A stretch of DNA of 64,000 bases, taken from positions 23,085-87,084 of the forward strand of contig JALFSO010000009.1 in NCBI GenBank assembly GCA_022778785.1. Direction: 5' to 3'. Within the stretch, counting starts at the first letter, position 1; every line of letters begins with the position of its first letter. A program made the translations under genes and the position numbers. The notes below the pieces were generated by a model that had not been told where the DNA came from, did no database searches, and saw nothing but the letters and a program-made list of their open reading frames with translations. Source of the stretch: Dysosmobacter sp. Its GTDB lineage: Bacteria > Bacillota > Clostridia > Oscillospirales > Oscillospiraceae. Shown here one piece after another: positions 1-7,842 of the stretch.

Positions 1-1472
1 TCCGCCAGATCCTGGATGTAGACGTTGGCGGCGTGCTCCGTCAGGTTCCGCTCCATGGCCTTGTAGATGTCCGTGCGGCTGGCGTCGTCCTTCTCGTTGA
101 GGGCCTGCTGGAACAGGGCGTCGTAGTCCGCGTTGTTGTAGTTGATGAAGTTCTTGCTGTAGTCGGAGGTGAACCGCTCCAGCAGGGCACGGGCGGTCAT
201 GTTGGAGGCGTCCACGCCCACCACCGTGGTCTGGAAGTTCCGGCCCACGTACACGTCGCTGACCCAGGTGTTCCAGTCCACCAGATTGATGGTGGCGTTG
301 ACGCCGATGCCCTTCAGCTGCTCCACCAGCACCTCGGCGGTGTCGATGTGGGGCTGATAGTTGGAGGGAACGGTGATGGTCAGATCAAAGCCGTCGGGAT
401 AGCCGGCCTGGGCCAGAAGCTCCTTGCCTTTTTCCACATCCCGGGTGTAGTAGTCGGTAAGGCTGTCATCAAAATACTTGCCGAAGGTGGGGTACATGCT
501 GGAGCCGATGGCCTTGCCGTGGCCGTCGCCGATGAAGTCCAGGATCTCCTGCTTGTCCACGGCGTAGCACAGGGCCTGCCGCACCAGCTCATTGTCCAGG
601 GGGGCCACGGCGTTGTTCAGATACAGAGCCTGCACCAGATTCATGGTGCCCTCCAGAATGGTGTATCTGTCACCCAGCTGGGCCACCTGGGTGGAGGTCA
701 GGTGGGCGCAGAAGTCCACGGCGCCGCTCTGAAGCGCCTGGACCAGGGCGTCAGCGTTCTCGATGATCTTGAAGGTCACCTTGTCCAGATACGCGGGGGT
801 GCCCCAGTACTCGTCAAATTTCTCCAGTACGATGGACTCCTGGGGCGTCCGGGACACGAACTTGAACGGTCCGGTGCCCACGGGGGCGTCGTCCTGTCCG
901 TCATAGTCCCTGGGCAGGATGGCGGTGGTCAGATAGGAAAGGAACTCATTGTCCGCTTCCTTCAGTGTGATGACGACGGTGCTGTCGTCCGCGGCCTCTA
1001 CCGCCTGGATATTGGAAAACGCCTCCACCAGGGGCTTCTCTCTCCCCGTGGTGTCGGCGCAGCGTTCAATGGAATATACCACATCGTCCGCAGTCACCGA
1101 CGCTCCGTTGTGGAACTTCACGCCCTCACGCAGAGTGAAGGTGTAGGTGGTCCCATCCTCGGACTCCTCATACTTTTCAGCGACCGCGGGAATCAGATCT
1201 CCGTCTGAAGTGGGCTTCATCAGGCCCTCAAAGACATTAAATAAGACCTCTTTGGTTCCTGCCGCCACCGCCAGGTGAGGGTCAAGACTGTTGTCCAGGT
1301 CCTGCGCGATGGCCACCGTGATCTCATTGCTGACCGGTGCCGTCGCGCTGGCAGAGCCGCTGCTCTGGTTCGCTCCCTGAGACCCCGCCGCCTGGCTGCT
1401 GTCTCCGCATCCGCTGAGTACAGTGCTCAGGAGGGCCGTCAGAAGCAGGAGTGCTAAAATACGCTTCTTCAT
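1..1472 (-). CDS. ABC transporter solute-binding lipoprotein, peptide/nickel family 5 (3' end cut off by window edge)
   Basis: Extracytoplasmic solute-binding protein of the DppA/OppA/NikA type (SBP family 5), which captures peptides or similar ligands for an ABC importer at the outer face of the membrane. About 490 codons are in the window and the C-terminus lies beyond base 1. The start is ATG at 1472 with AAGGAG 8 nt upstream. Residues 1-22 form a lipoprotein signal (MKKR, hydrophobic stretch, LSGC with Cys22), then a Ser/Ala/Gln-rich tether. Family features follow: a VKFHNG segment, a SYLTTAILP stretch, and LCYAVDKQEILDFIG. No permease or ATPase partner is visible; they may lie beyond the left edge. 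The ligand cannot be told from sequence. Confidence 0.9.
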   Translation of the reverse strand, partial: MKKRILALLLLTALLSTVLSGCGDSSQAAGSQGANQSSGSASATAPVSNEITVAIAQDLDNSLDPHLAVAAGTKEVLFNVFEGLMKPTSDGDLIPAVAEKYEESEDGTTYTFTLREGVKFHNGASVTADDVVYSIERCADTTGREKPLVEAFSNIQAVEAADDSTVVITLKEADNEFLSYLTTAILPRDYDGQDDAPVGTGPFKFVSRTPQESIVLEKFDEYWGTPAYLDKVTFKIIENADALVQALQSGAVDFCAHLTSTQVAQLGDRYTILEGTMNLVQALYLNNAVAPLDNELVRQALCYAVDKQEILDFIGDGHGKAIGSSMYPTFGKYFDDSLTDYYTRDVEKGKELLAQAGYPDGFDLTITVPSNYQPHIDTAEVLVEQLKGIGVNATINLVDWNTWVSDVYVGRNFQTTVVGVDASNMTARALLERFTSDYSKNFINYNNADYDALFQQALNEKDDASRTDIYKAMERNLTEHAANVYIQDLA

Positions 1473-1600
1473 GGTTCTTTCTCCTTACATTTCGTAGCCG
1501 CCGCCCATAGGCGGTCGGCCCGACAGAATTCGGCTCTATTCACTTGTAAAGCAACTGTTCGGGTGTCACTTTCACCCGTGAACAAGCCGTTTGCGGCAAA

Positions 1601-1640
1601 ATGCCGCCTTACGGGACGCCACTGTCCCGCAAGACGGCAT
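1601..1640 (-). terminator. Long hairpin between the AI-2E gene and the solute-binding protein gene
   Basis: A 17-bp stem (1601-1617 with 1624-1640) has no break on the leftward RNA if two G-U pairs are allowed, with a 6-nt loop. It is followed leftward by a short T run (ATTTTG). It may terminate the AI-2E transcript, or be the first helix of the solute-binding protein leader, whose promoter overlaps its right edge. The rest of the leader (1473-1600) holds further small inverted repeats but no ORF I can support. Confidence 0.45.
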
Positions 1641-1667
1641 TGTACACGAATCCTTTGAAAATTACAA
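1639..1667 (-). promoter_or_regulatory. Promoter of the solute-binding protein gene
   Basis: Reading leftward, -35 TTGTAA (1667-1662), a 17-nt spacer and -10 TACAAT (1644-1639). It implies a 5' UTR of about 160 nt before the ATG at 1472. Confidence 0.6.
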
Positions 1668-1700
1668 GCCCCTGGCAGAAAAAACAGAACTTTCCGCTCC

Positions 1701-2918
1701 TCATTCCTCCCGCTCCTGCTGAGGCACGTCGGTGCGGTAGGCCGCGGTGTTCTCCGGCATCCCCCGTTCCCGCAGGCGGGTCCGGGTGAGGAAGGACACG
1801 AAGGCGTACAGGCAGGCGAACACCGGCACGCCGAAGAACATCCCCGGCAGGCCGAAGAAGCTGCCGCCCGCCAGAATGGCGATGATGACCCACAGGCTGG
1901 ACAGGCCCGTCTTGTCCCCCAGGATCTTGGGGCCGATGACGTTGCCGTCCACCTGCTGAAGGATGATGATGAAGATCAGGAAGTACACCGCCCTGATGGG
2001 ATTGGCCAGCAGGATCAGGAAGATGCTGGGAACGGCGCCCAGAAACGGTCCGAAGAAGGGAATGATATTGGTGACGCCCACGATCACCGACACCAGCGGC
2101 GTATAGGGGATCTGCAGGAACCGGCAGACAAAGAAGCAGATGACGCCGATGATGAGGGAGTCCAGCAGCTTGCCCCGGACGAAGCCGGAGAAGATCCGGT
2201 CTACCTTGTGGATGCCCCGGAACAGCCAGTAGGTCTTCTCCAGGGGGACGAAGCCGTAGACCAGCTTCCGGGCATGGGCTGCGCACCGCTCCTTGGTGGA
2301 CAGCAGGTACACTGACACGATGACGCCCACCACCAGATCGCTGACGAAGCCCACCGCCTGGAAGATGCCGCCGGATACGGCGGTCATCAGCATCTGGGCC
2401 TGGGGCAGGACCTCCTTGGTGAGCCAGTTGGTCATCTCCTTGTAGTAGGTGTTCATCTGGGTGGCCACCCAGGCCTCCACCGCCGGATTCTGCTCCAGCA
2501 GATGGGCGATCCAGCCGCTGATGATGTTATAGTAGTTCTCCAGATTGCTGAACAGCTGGAAGATGCTCTTGTACAGCTCCGGCAGCAGGAAGGACAGCAG
2601 CAGCCACGCCGCCGCGCAGATCATGGCCCAGGTCAGCAGCAGGCTCACTGCCCGGGGGATCGGGGCGCACATCCGGCCCTCCGCACTGGCCCGGTCCACG
2701 CTTCTGTGGAAGAATGCCTCCTCCCAGAAATTAACGGTAGGGGCCAGCAGATAGGCGATGAGGGCGCCGTAAAAAATTGGCTGCATCGCCCCGGACAGAA
2801 TGCGGAAAAAGGACACTGCCGCCCGGCTCCCGAACAGGGTATCATAGAACAGCAGGATGGCCGCCACCGTGGCGAATACAGTGATCCCCGCCTGCCAGTC
2901 GAATAGTTTGTGTTTCAA
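1701..2918 (-). CDS. AI-2E family transporter (PerM/YdiK-type membrane protein)
   Basis: A 405-residue polytopic membrane protein of the AI-2E exporter/PerM family (PF01594). Family members include sporulation protein YtvI, sodium antiporters and an AI-2 exporter, so the substrate is not predictable. Visible: hydrophobic hairpins near residues 10-60 and 90-115, a long soluble central segment, then the family-typical C-terminal membrane block with GVTNIIPFFGPFLGAVPS and VDGNVIGPKILGDKTGL. The start is TTG at 2918, supported by AAGGGGG 7 nt upstream. It is transcribed divergently from the lipid kinase gene across a 171-bp gap. The C-terminal tail is charged. Confidence 0.88.
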   Translation of the reverse strand: MKHKLFDWQAGITVFATVAAILLFYDTLFGSRAAVSFFRILSGAMQPIFYGALIAYLLAPTVNFWEEAFFHRSVDRASAEGRMCAPIPRAVSLLLTWAMICAAAWLLLSFLLPELYKSIFQLFSNLENYYNIISGWIAHLLEQNPAVEAWVATQMNTYYKEMTNWLTKEVLPQAQMLMTAVSGGIFQAVGFVSDLVVGVIVSVYLLSTKERCAAHARKLVYGFVPLEKTYWLFRGIHKVDRIFSGFVRGKLLDSLIIGVICFFVCRFLQIPYTPLVSVIVGVTNIIPFFGPFLGAVPSIFLILLANPIRAVYFLIFIIILQQVDGNVIGPKILGDKTGLSSLWVIIAILAGGSFFGLPGMFFGVPVFACLYAFVSFLTRTRLRERGMPENTAAYRTDVPQQEREE

Positions 2919-2998
2919 GGCCGTGCCCCCTTATGCCGCAAAAGTGTTACGAATCCGTTAATTTCTTCGTTTTTCATTGTACACGCCGGCGGATGGAA

Positions 2999-3027
2999 TT
3001 GCAATCCCGTATTTCCCGTGCTATACT
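2999..3027 (+). promoter_or_regulatory. Promoter of the lipid kinase-Nudix operon
   Basis: -35 TTGCAA (2999-3004), 17-nt spacer, -10 TATACT (3022-3027) preceded by TGC (extended -10). The gene starts at 3090 with TAGGGAG just upstream. Confidence 0.7.
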
Positions 3028-3089
3028 ACAGGCGAAACCTATTTAACACTATTTTAACATTTTTTCGGAAATTTTTAGGGAGTTTTATC

Positions 3090-3974
3090 ATGTCGAAAAA
3101 GCTTCTTTTTATCGTGAATCCCACCTCCGGGAAAAAACAGTCCCGCAGTCCCCTGTTTGACGCGGTCTCCATCTTCTCCGATGCCGGTTATCTGGTGAAG
3201 GTCCACCTCACCACCGCCCCGGGAGACGCCACCCGGACCGTCCTCAACGAGGGAAAGCGGTATGACATCATCGTCTCCTCCGGCGGCGACGGTACTCTCA
3301 ACGAGACCATTGCCGGATTGATGCAGCTGGACAAGCGCCCCCTGCTGGGCTATCTCCCCCGTGGCAGCACCAACGACTTCGCCGCCAGCCTCCATCTGTC
3401 CTCCAACCCCGTGAAGGCCGCCCAGGCCGTCATGGAACAGCGTCTCCAGATGCTGGACATCGGCCACTGGAATGAACGGTACTTCGTGTACGTGGCGTCC
3501 TTCGGTGCCTTCACCCGCAGCTCCTATGCCGCCCCCCAGGCCGCCAAGAACGCCTTGGGGCACTTCGCCTATATTCTGGAGGGCATGAAAGATCTGAACA
3601 CCCTCCGGCCCTACAAAGTCCGTCTGACGGCGGACGGAGAGGTGCTGGACGGAGAGTATCTGTTCGGTGCCGTGTGCAATTCCACTTCCATCGGCGGGCT
3701 GATGAAGCTGAACCCCGAGCGGGTGGTACTGGACGACGGCAAGTTCGAGATGCTGCTGATCCCTTCCCCCAAGACGGCTATGGATCTGCAGAACCTGATT
3801 CTGGCTCTGCTGAACCAGCAGTACGACTCCGAGGGTCTCATCTTCCGCCATGTCTCCTCCGTCACCGTAGAGCCGGGGGAGGACCTGCCCTGGTCTCTGG
3901 ACGGCGAATACGCCCCCAGCGCCCAGCGGGTGGAGATCACCAACCAGCAGGCGGCGCTGAAGTTCCTGCTGTGA
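3090..3974 (+). CDS. Diacylglycerol kinase-family lipid kinase (YegS/DgkB-type)
   Basis: A cytosolic 294-residue lipid kinase of the DAGK catalytic family (PF00781), likely phosphorylating diacylglycerol or a related lipid to recycle it into phospholipid synthesis. Motifs: N-terminal VNPTSGK (residues 9-15), the nucleotide-binding SGGDGT (64-69) and LPRGSTNDFA (89-98), where Ser replaces the usual second Gly of GTxND. The C-terminal beta-rich lobe carries the family LDGEYAP motif. The start ATG at 3090 is chosen because of the TAGGGAG ribosome site and the homology start; in-frame codons upstream lie before or inside the promoter. It overlaps the next gene by four bases. Confidence 0.9.
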   Translation: MSKKLLFIVNPTSGKKQSRSPLFDAVSIFSDAGYLVKVHLTTAPGDATRTVLNEGKRYDIIVSSGGDGTLNETIAGLMQLDKRPLLGYLPRGSTNDFAASLHLSSNPVKAAQAVMEQRLQMLDIGHWNERYFVYVASFGAFTRSSYAAPQAAKNALGHFAYILEGMKDLNTLRPYKVRLTADGEVLDGEYLFGAVCNSTSIGGLMKLNPERVVLDDGKFEMLLIPSPKTAMDLQNLILALLNQQYDSEGLIFRHVSSVTVEPGEDLPWSLDGEYAPSAQRVEITNQQAALKFLL

Positions 3975-4579
3975 CGGCGGCGGAGTTCGCCGCCCGTTGG
4001 GGCGGCCACGTGCCGGGTCCCATGGGGGTCCGCCGCCGGTTTGCGGTGCTCATCCCCCTGGTGGAAGCGCCGGACGGACTGCGTCTTCTGTTTGAGGTCC
4101 GGGCAGCCGGACTGCGGCAGGGCGGCGAGGTCTGTTTCCCCGGCGGACGGGCGGAACAGGACGAATCCGCCTTGGACTGCGCCCTGCGGGAGACCCGGGA
4201 GGAGCTGTCCATTCCCCGGGAGGAGATCCGCGTGCTGGGGATGACGGACTATCTGCTCCACCAGCGGGGCTTTCTCCTCCAGCCGGTGGTGGGACTGGTG
4301 TCCCCCGCCGGGATGGCCGCCCTGTCCCCCTCCCCCGCCGAGGTGGCGGAGGTCTTCACCGTGCCTGCGGACTTCTTCCGGGACACGGAACCGTCCCTGT
4401 ACCGCTACGGCTTGACCCCCAACATCCCGCCGGATTTCCCCTACGATGCCATCGGCATCGGGCCGGACTATCACTGGGGTGCCGGTGAGGTGGAGGTGCC
4501 GGTGTGGCGCTATGAGGAGCACGTCATCTGGGGCATGACCGCCCGCATCCTGCGGGACATGCTGGGGCAGATGGAATGA
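3971..4579 (+). CDS. Nudix hydrolase, CoA pyrophosphatase type
   Basis: A 202-residue Nudix hydrolase probably cleaving CoA or CoA derivatives to phosphopantetheine and 3',5'-ADP. The Nudix box spans residues 59-81: G59, E65 and RETREEL (73-79) place the metal-binding glutamates correctly. Just before it, LRQGGEVCFPGG (48-59) resembles the extra signature of the CoA-specific (YeaB/NUDT7) subgroup. The start is GTG at 3971 inside the kinase stop (GTGA overlap), consistent with translational coupling; the reading frame is open further upstream but that part is antisense to nothing and overlaps the kinase. Ends just before a strong hairpin. Confidence 0.85.
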   Translation: MTAAEFAARWGGHVPGPMGVRRRFAVLIPLVEAPDGLRLLFEVRAAGLRQGGEVCFPGGRAEQDESALDCALRETREELSIPREEIRVLGMTDYLLHQRGFLLQPVVGLVSPAGMAALSPSPAEVAEVFTVPADFFRDTEPSLYRYGLTPNIPPDFPYDAIGIGPDYHWGAGEVEVPVWRYEEHVIWGMTARILRDMLGQME

Positions 4580-4628
4580 TCCCCCATATCGATCCTTCTA
4601 TTCTGGAAGAAGGCCGCACATGAAAACA

Positions 4629-4657
4629 ACACGCCCGCCGGTCCCCCGGCGGGCGTG
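4629..4657. terminator. Bidirectional terminator between convergent genes
   Basis: Perfect 13-bp GC-rich stem (4629-4641 with 4645-4657), 3-nt loop. Leftward RNA continues into TGTTTTC, so it best serves the PhnD-like gene; rightward it follows the Nudix gene. Confidence 0.75.
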
Positions 4658-4664
4658 TCTCTGT

Positions 4665-5549
4665 TCAGTTCCCAAATTCCAGACGCCGCAGGCCGTCCAG
4701 ATCCGACGGCTCCATGGGGGCGTAGTCCGCCGCGCCCATTGCCGCCCGCGCCGTCTCCGGACTGTCGAAAGCATTCTCCAACGCCGATGCCAGGGCGGTC
4801 CGGAATCGCGCCGTTTGCAGTTCCGTCCGCTCCGGCGTCACCGCCGCTACCCAGGTGAACAGCGGCTCCGTCTCCCCGATGCTCTGTCCATCCGCCGCCA
4901 TCTCCTCCGGCAGGGGAAACAGGTCGATCTCCTCCTCTGACGCGGCCCGCAGCAGCGTCTCCCAATCATCGTAAATGGTGACGTCGGACAGATCCGCCAC
5001 GCCGTCTCCCTCGTACCGGTCCTCCAGCCACAGCTCCAGGCACCGGTATCCCCCATCGGAGTCCTCCGCCAGCACGCCCCACCGTGCCCGGTCCAGCTCC
5101 GTCCAGGTGAGGTCCCGTCGCTCCGCCTGCTTGGCCAGCTGTGCGCCGTAGTCCGACGGTCCGGCGCAGATCTCCACCCGGAGGGACTCTCCCAGAACAG
5201 GCACGGCGTCCCGGCTGAGACGGACGAAGTCCGATGCCGGCAGGAACGCCAGATCCACGCCGCCGTCCTCCAGAGCCTGAATGGTGGCGGCGTGGGAGGT
5301 TCCGAAGGTGACGGACAGTTCCTCTACCTCCACCCCCTCCGGCGCCAGCAGCTCCGGCAGGGCCGCCATGGCCTTCCGGGCGGCGGCGGTGTCCAGATCC
5401 CTGGGCAGCTCCACCGCCAGGGTGTCCAGTTTCAGGATCGTCTCCTCCTGTGAGGAAGACACAGCCGGTTCCGGCGTCTTCCGCCGTCCGCAGGCGGACA
5501 GCAGGCACAGCGTCAGGACGAGGACTGCGGCGAGGGTGCGTTTGTTCAT
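4665..5549 (-). CDS. PhnD-like solute-binding lipoprotein (phosphate/phosphonate-type)
   Basis: A 294-residue lipoprotein resembling the substrate-binding subunit of phosphonate/phosphite ABC importers (PF12974 type II fold). Signal: MNKRTLAAVLVLTLCLLSACG, with LSAC as lipobox. Core family features are an FGTSHAATIQALEDGGVDLAFLPASDFVRL segment (split here only for description) and a later WTELDRARWGVLAED-like block. The start is ATG at 5549 (AGAGGAG 6 nt upstream), not the longer in-frame start. No phn permease or ATPase lies nearby, so it is an orphan; it might serve a distant transporter or sense a ligand. The sequence is strongly acidic. Confidence 0.75.
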   Translation of the reverse strand: MNKRTLAAVLVLTLCLLSACGRRKTPEPAVSSSQEETILKLDTLAVELPRDLDTAAARKAMAALPELLAPEGVEVEELSVTFGTSHAATIQALEDGGVDLAFLPASDFVRLSRDAVPVLGESLRVEICAGPSDYGAQLAKQAERRDLTWTELDRARWGVLAEDSDGGYRCLELWLEDRYEGDGVADLSDVTIYDDWETLLRAASEEEIDLFPLPEEMAADGQSIGETEPLFTWVAAVTPERTELQTARFRTALASALENAFDSPETARAAMGAADYAPMEPSDLDGLRRLEFGN

Positions 5550-5585
5550 AGAACTCCTCTTTTCTCTCAAAAACGCCATTGGCGG

Positions 5586-5614
5586 TGGACAGGTCCGGTA
5601 TCTTCTGCTAAAAT
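5586..5614 (+). promoter_or_regulatory. Promoter of the cupin gene
   Basis: -35 TGGACA (5586-5591), 17-nt spacer, -10 TAAAAT (5609-5614) preceded by TGC. It gives a leader of about 115 nt before ATG 5736. The leader contains a 9-bp inverted repeat (5634-5642 with 5689-5697). Confidence 0.7.
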
Positions 5615-5735
5615 AAGGGTGCGGTTTTCCATGCCGGGACAGCGCCGTCCTTTTCCGGAGGGCTGTCCGGCAGGCATTATTTTATCACCTGTCCCGGTCC
5701 GGCACAAGGCCGGGCGGAAAAGGAGCGAGAAGGTC

Positions 5736-6080
5736 ATGTATACACTGTCTGAAAACTGTCCCATCAATGAGGTCTGCGTCCAGGGCGGCAAGGGTCTCAC
5801 CAAGCTGAAGGAGCTGGCCACGCCGGAGCAGATGTACAACCACGTCCGGCTGTTCAAGCACATCACGCTGAATCCCGGCTGCTCCATCGGCTATCACACC
5901 CATGAGCACGAGACGGAGTTCTACTACATCCTCAAGGGCGAGGCCCTGTTCAGCGACAACGGCAAGGAGGTCATCCTCCACGCCGGCGATGTCGCCGCCA
6001 CCGGCTACGGTGAGGGCCACAGCCTGGAGAACCAGTCCCAGGAGTCCATGGAGCTCATCGCCCTCATCGTCACGGAGTAA
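5736..6080 (+). CDS. Small single-domain cupin protein
   Basis: A 114-residue cupin (PF07883-like), a metal-binding beta-barrel. Motif 1 holds H54, H56 and E61 in GYHTHEHETEFYYILKGEA, and motif 2 has GEGHSLENQ with H95, giving the usual His/His/Glu/His metal site. Such stand-alone cupins act as isomerases, dioxygenases or ligand-binding proteins, so no reaction is assigned. The start ATG 5736 is chosen by homology and an AAAGGAG about 11 nt upstream. It has its own promoter and is closed by the strong terminator at 6105, so it is monocistronic. Confidence 0.85.
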   Translation: MYTLSENCPINEVCVQGGKGLTKLKELATPEQMYNHVRLFKHITLNPGCSIGYHTHEHETEFYYILKGEALFSDNGKEVILHAGDVAATGYGEGHSLENQSQESMELIALIVTE

Positions 6081-6104
6081 GCTGCCGCTGAGGAACCGCG
6101 CGCC

Positions 6105-6136
6105 ATCCGCCGTTTGCAAAAACGGCGGATTTTTCC
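6105..6136 (+). terminator. Rho-independent terminator after the cupin gene
   Basis: Perfect 11-bp stem (6105-6115 with 6120-6130), GCAA tetraloop, then TTTTCC. Confidence 0.9.
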
Positions 6137-6251
6137 TATTCTTTCGAAAGATTTTTCGTTCCCCATTCGTATCCCTTATGAGAGCGACAGAGCGGGAGGC
6201 GCCGAACATGGCCCGGCCCCTCTCCTTCGGCCATGGCTCTCGAAGGAGCTG

Positions 6252-6749
6252 ATGATTTTGTACGAAAATGAGCGAGCCCGGGAGTTGGTGGACCGGTATG
6301 CCGACACCATCCTCCGTCTGAGCTATACCTATCTGAAAAACACCCACGACGCCCAGGACATCTGTCAGGACGTGCTGGTGAAGCTGCTGACGGAGCCCCG
6401 GACCTTTGAAAGCCCCGACCATGAGCGGGCCTGGGTCCTTCGGGTCACCGCCAACGCCTGCAAGGACCTGCTGAAAAGTGCCTGGCGGAAGCGCACCTGC
6501 GGTCTGGACGAGTCTCTTGAGGTCCCCGCCCCGGAGGCGGAGGACGGCAACGTCCTGGCGGCGGTGAACGCCCTGCCGCCCCGGTACCGGGCGGTGATCT
6601 ACCTCTATTACTATGAGGGCTACCAAGCGGCAGAGATCGGGCAGATCCTGGGCATCCCCACCGCCACCGTCCACACCCGGCTGGCCCGTGGCCGGGAGCG
6701 GCTGAAACTGGAATTGGGAGGAACGGAATATGGACAGCAGACAGTTTGA
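6252..6749 (+). CDS. ECF-type RNA polymerase sigma factor (DUF4179-associated)
   Basis: A 165-residue sigma-70 family factor of the extracytoplasmic-function class. Region 2 runs over residues 10-75 (DTILRLSYTYLKNTHDAQDICQDVL-type core) and region 4 over about 105-155 (LPPRYRAVIYLYYYEGYQAAEIGQIL helix-turn-helix). It should direct RNA polymerase to promoters for envelope or stress genes under control of its membrane partner encoded immediately downstream. ATG 6252 lies only 3 nt after AAGGAG; TTG 6258, two codons on, has better spacing and may be the real start. The gene overlaps the next by 20 nt. A possible self-regulated promoter (CGTA near 6168) was seen but is weak. Confidence 0.88.
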   Translation: MILYENERARELVDRYADTILRLSYTYLKNTHDAQDICQDVLVKLLTEPRTFESPDHERAWVLRVTANACKDLLKSAWRKRTCGLDESLEVPAPEAEDGNVLAAVNALPPRYRAVIYLYYYEGYQAAEIGQILGIPTATVHTRLARGRERLKLELGGTEYGQQTV

Positions 6750-7788
6750 ATACCGGCAGGACCTGGACGCCCTGCATTTTACGGAAGAACAGAAATCCCT
6801 GCTGGCGGAGCGGGTCTCCGCCGCGGTGAAACAGGCCGTCCCCCGGCGGCGCCATCCTGTCCGGCGGATCGTCGTTCTGGCCGCGGCGGCGGCCATGGCG
6901 CTGATGGTAGGTGCCGGAGCCGCCGGAGGGCTGGGCACTGTGTCGGAGATCTTCGCCCCCATCTTCGGCGGCTCCGTAGCCCAGACGGAGGTCATCAACA
7001 AGATCGGACGGCCCGTCGGCGCGTCCGATACGGACAACGGCGTCACTATCACCGCCGACGCCATCATCGGCGACAAGTACAACGCCTGCGTCGTCTTCAC
7101 CATCCGCCGGGATGACGGCACGGCCCTGCTGCCGGAGGGCGTTGACGCCCGGAATCTGCTGATGGGCGGCTTCGGCGGCGTGACGGTGAACACCCCGGGC
7201 GGAAGCCACGGCAGCGCCTGGTTCCTGGCAGACCCCGCCGATCCCGCCGCCGTACAGCTGGTGGAGGCTCTCTCCTCTGACCGGCCGATGACCGGCAGCA
7301 CAGCCGCCGCGGAGTTTGAGGACCTGTGCCGCTGGGATGACGTCAGCGGCGAGGCTGTCCCTGTGGCGGAGGGACACTGGAAATTCCGGTTTCGCATGGA
7401 CTACGAAGATTCCTCCGTCACCCTGGGCGGCGGTGAAACCTTTGAACAGGGCAGCATGACCTTCACCATTGACGAGATCACCGTCTCCCCTGTGGCGGTG
7501 CAGGTATCCTATGTTGTGGACAGTGAAGTTCAGTGGAGCAACGCCCCCAGTGGCCGGGAGGACCCGGCGGACGCCCGCCAGGTGGAGCGGTATCTGGAGA
7601 ATGCGGAGATCCTGCTGACCAAAACCGACGGTACAGTCATCGACCTGTCCTCCTCCGGCGGCAGTATCAAACCGGAGAACGGCGTCACTGTCTGCACCAA
7701 GGGCAGCATGATGGAGGAAATTATCCCCCTGGAGGAGTTGGCCAGCATCTCCGTAGGCGGCGTGGTGTACGATATCCCGCAGACATAG
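6730..7788 (+). CDS. DUF4179 membrane-anchored anti-sigma-type protein
   Basis: A 352-residue protein with a short cytoplasmic N-terminus (residues 1-45, rich in charged residues), one membrane helix (about 46-66, VVLAAAAAMALMVGAGAAGG) and a large extracytoplasmic domain of the DUF4179 family. Proteins of this family sit beside ECF sigma genes and are thought to hold the sigma factor at the membrane until a signal arrives. The start ATG 6730 has GGGAGG 7 nt upstream inside the sigma gene; the 20-nt overlap points to co-translation. The extracellular signal is not known. Confidence 0.82.
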   Translation: MDSRQFEYRQDLDALHFTEEQKSLLAERVSAAVKQAVPRRRHPVRRIVVLAAAAAMALMVGAGAAGGLGTVSEIFAPIFGGSVAQTEVINKIGRPVGASDTDNGVTITADAIIGDKYNACVVFTIRRDDGTALLPEGVDARNLLMGGFGGVTVNTPGGSHGSAWFLADPADPAAVQLVEALSSDRPMTGSTAAAEFEDLCRWDDVSGEAVPVAEGHWKFRFRMDYEDSSVTLGGGETFEQGSMTFTIDEITVSPVAVQVSYVVDSEVQWSNAPSGREDPADARQVERYLENAEILLTKTDGTVIDLSSSGGSIKPENGVTVCTKGSMMEEIIPLEELASISVGGVVYDIPQT

Positions 7789-7802
7789 GGGATACATGTA
7801 TG

Positions 7803-7842
7803 ACAGGAGGCCCGGCCAATGGCCGAGCCTCCTGTGTTTTAT
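7803..7842 (+). terminator. Terminator of the sigma/DUF4179 operon
   Basis: A 15-bp stem (7803-7817 with 7821-7835, one mismatch), 3-nt loop, followed by GTTTTATT. The T run overlaps the stop codon region of the convergent HAAS-FtsW gene. Confidence 0.8.
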
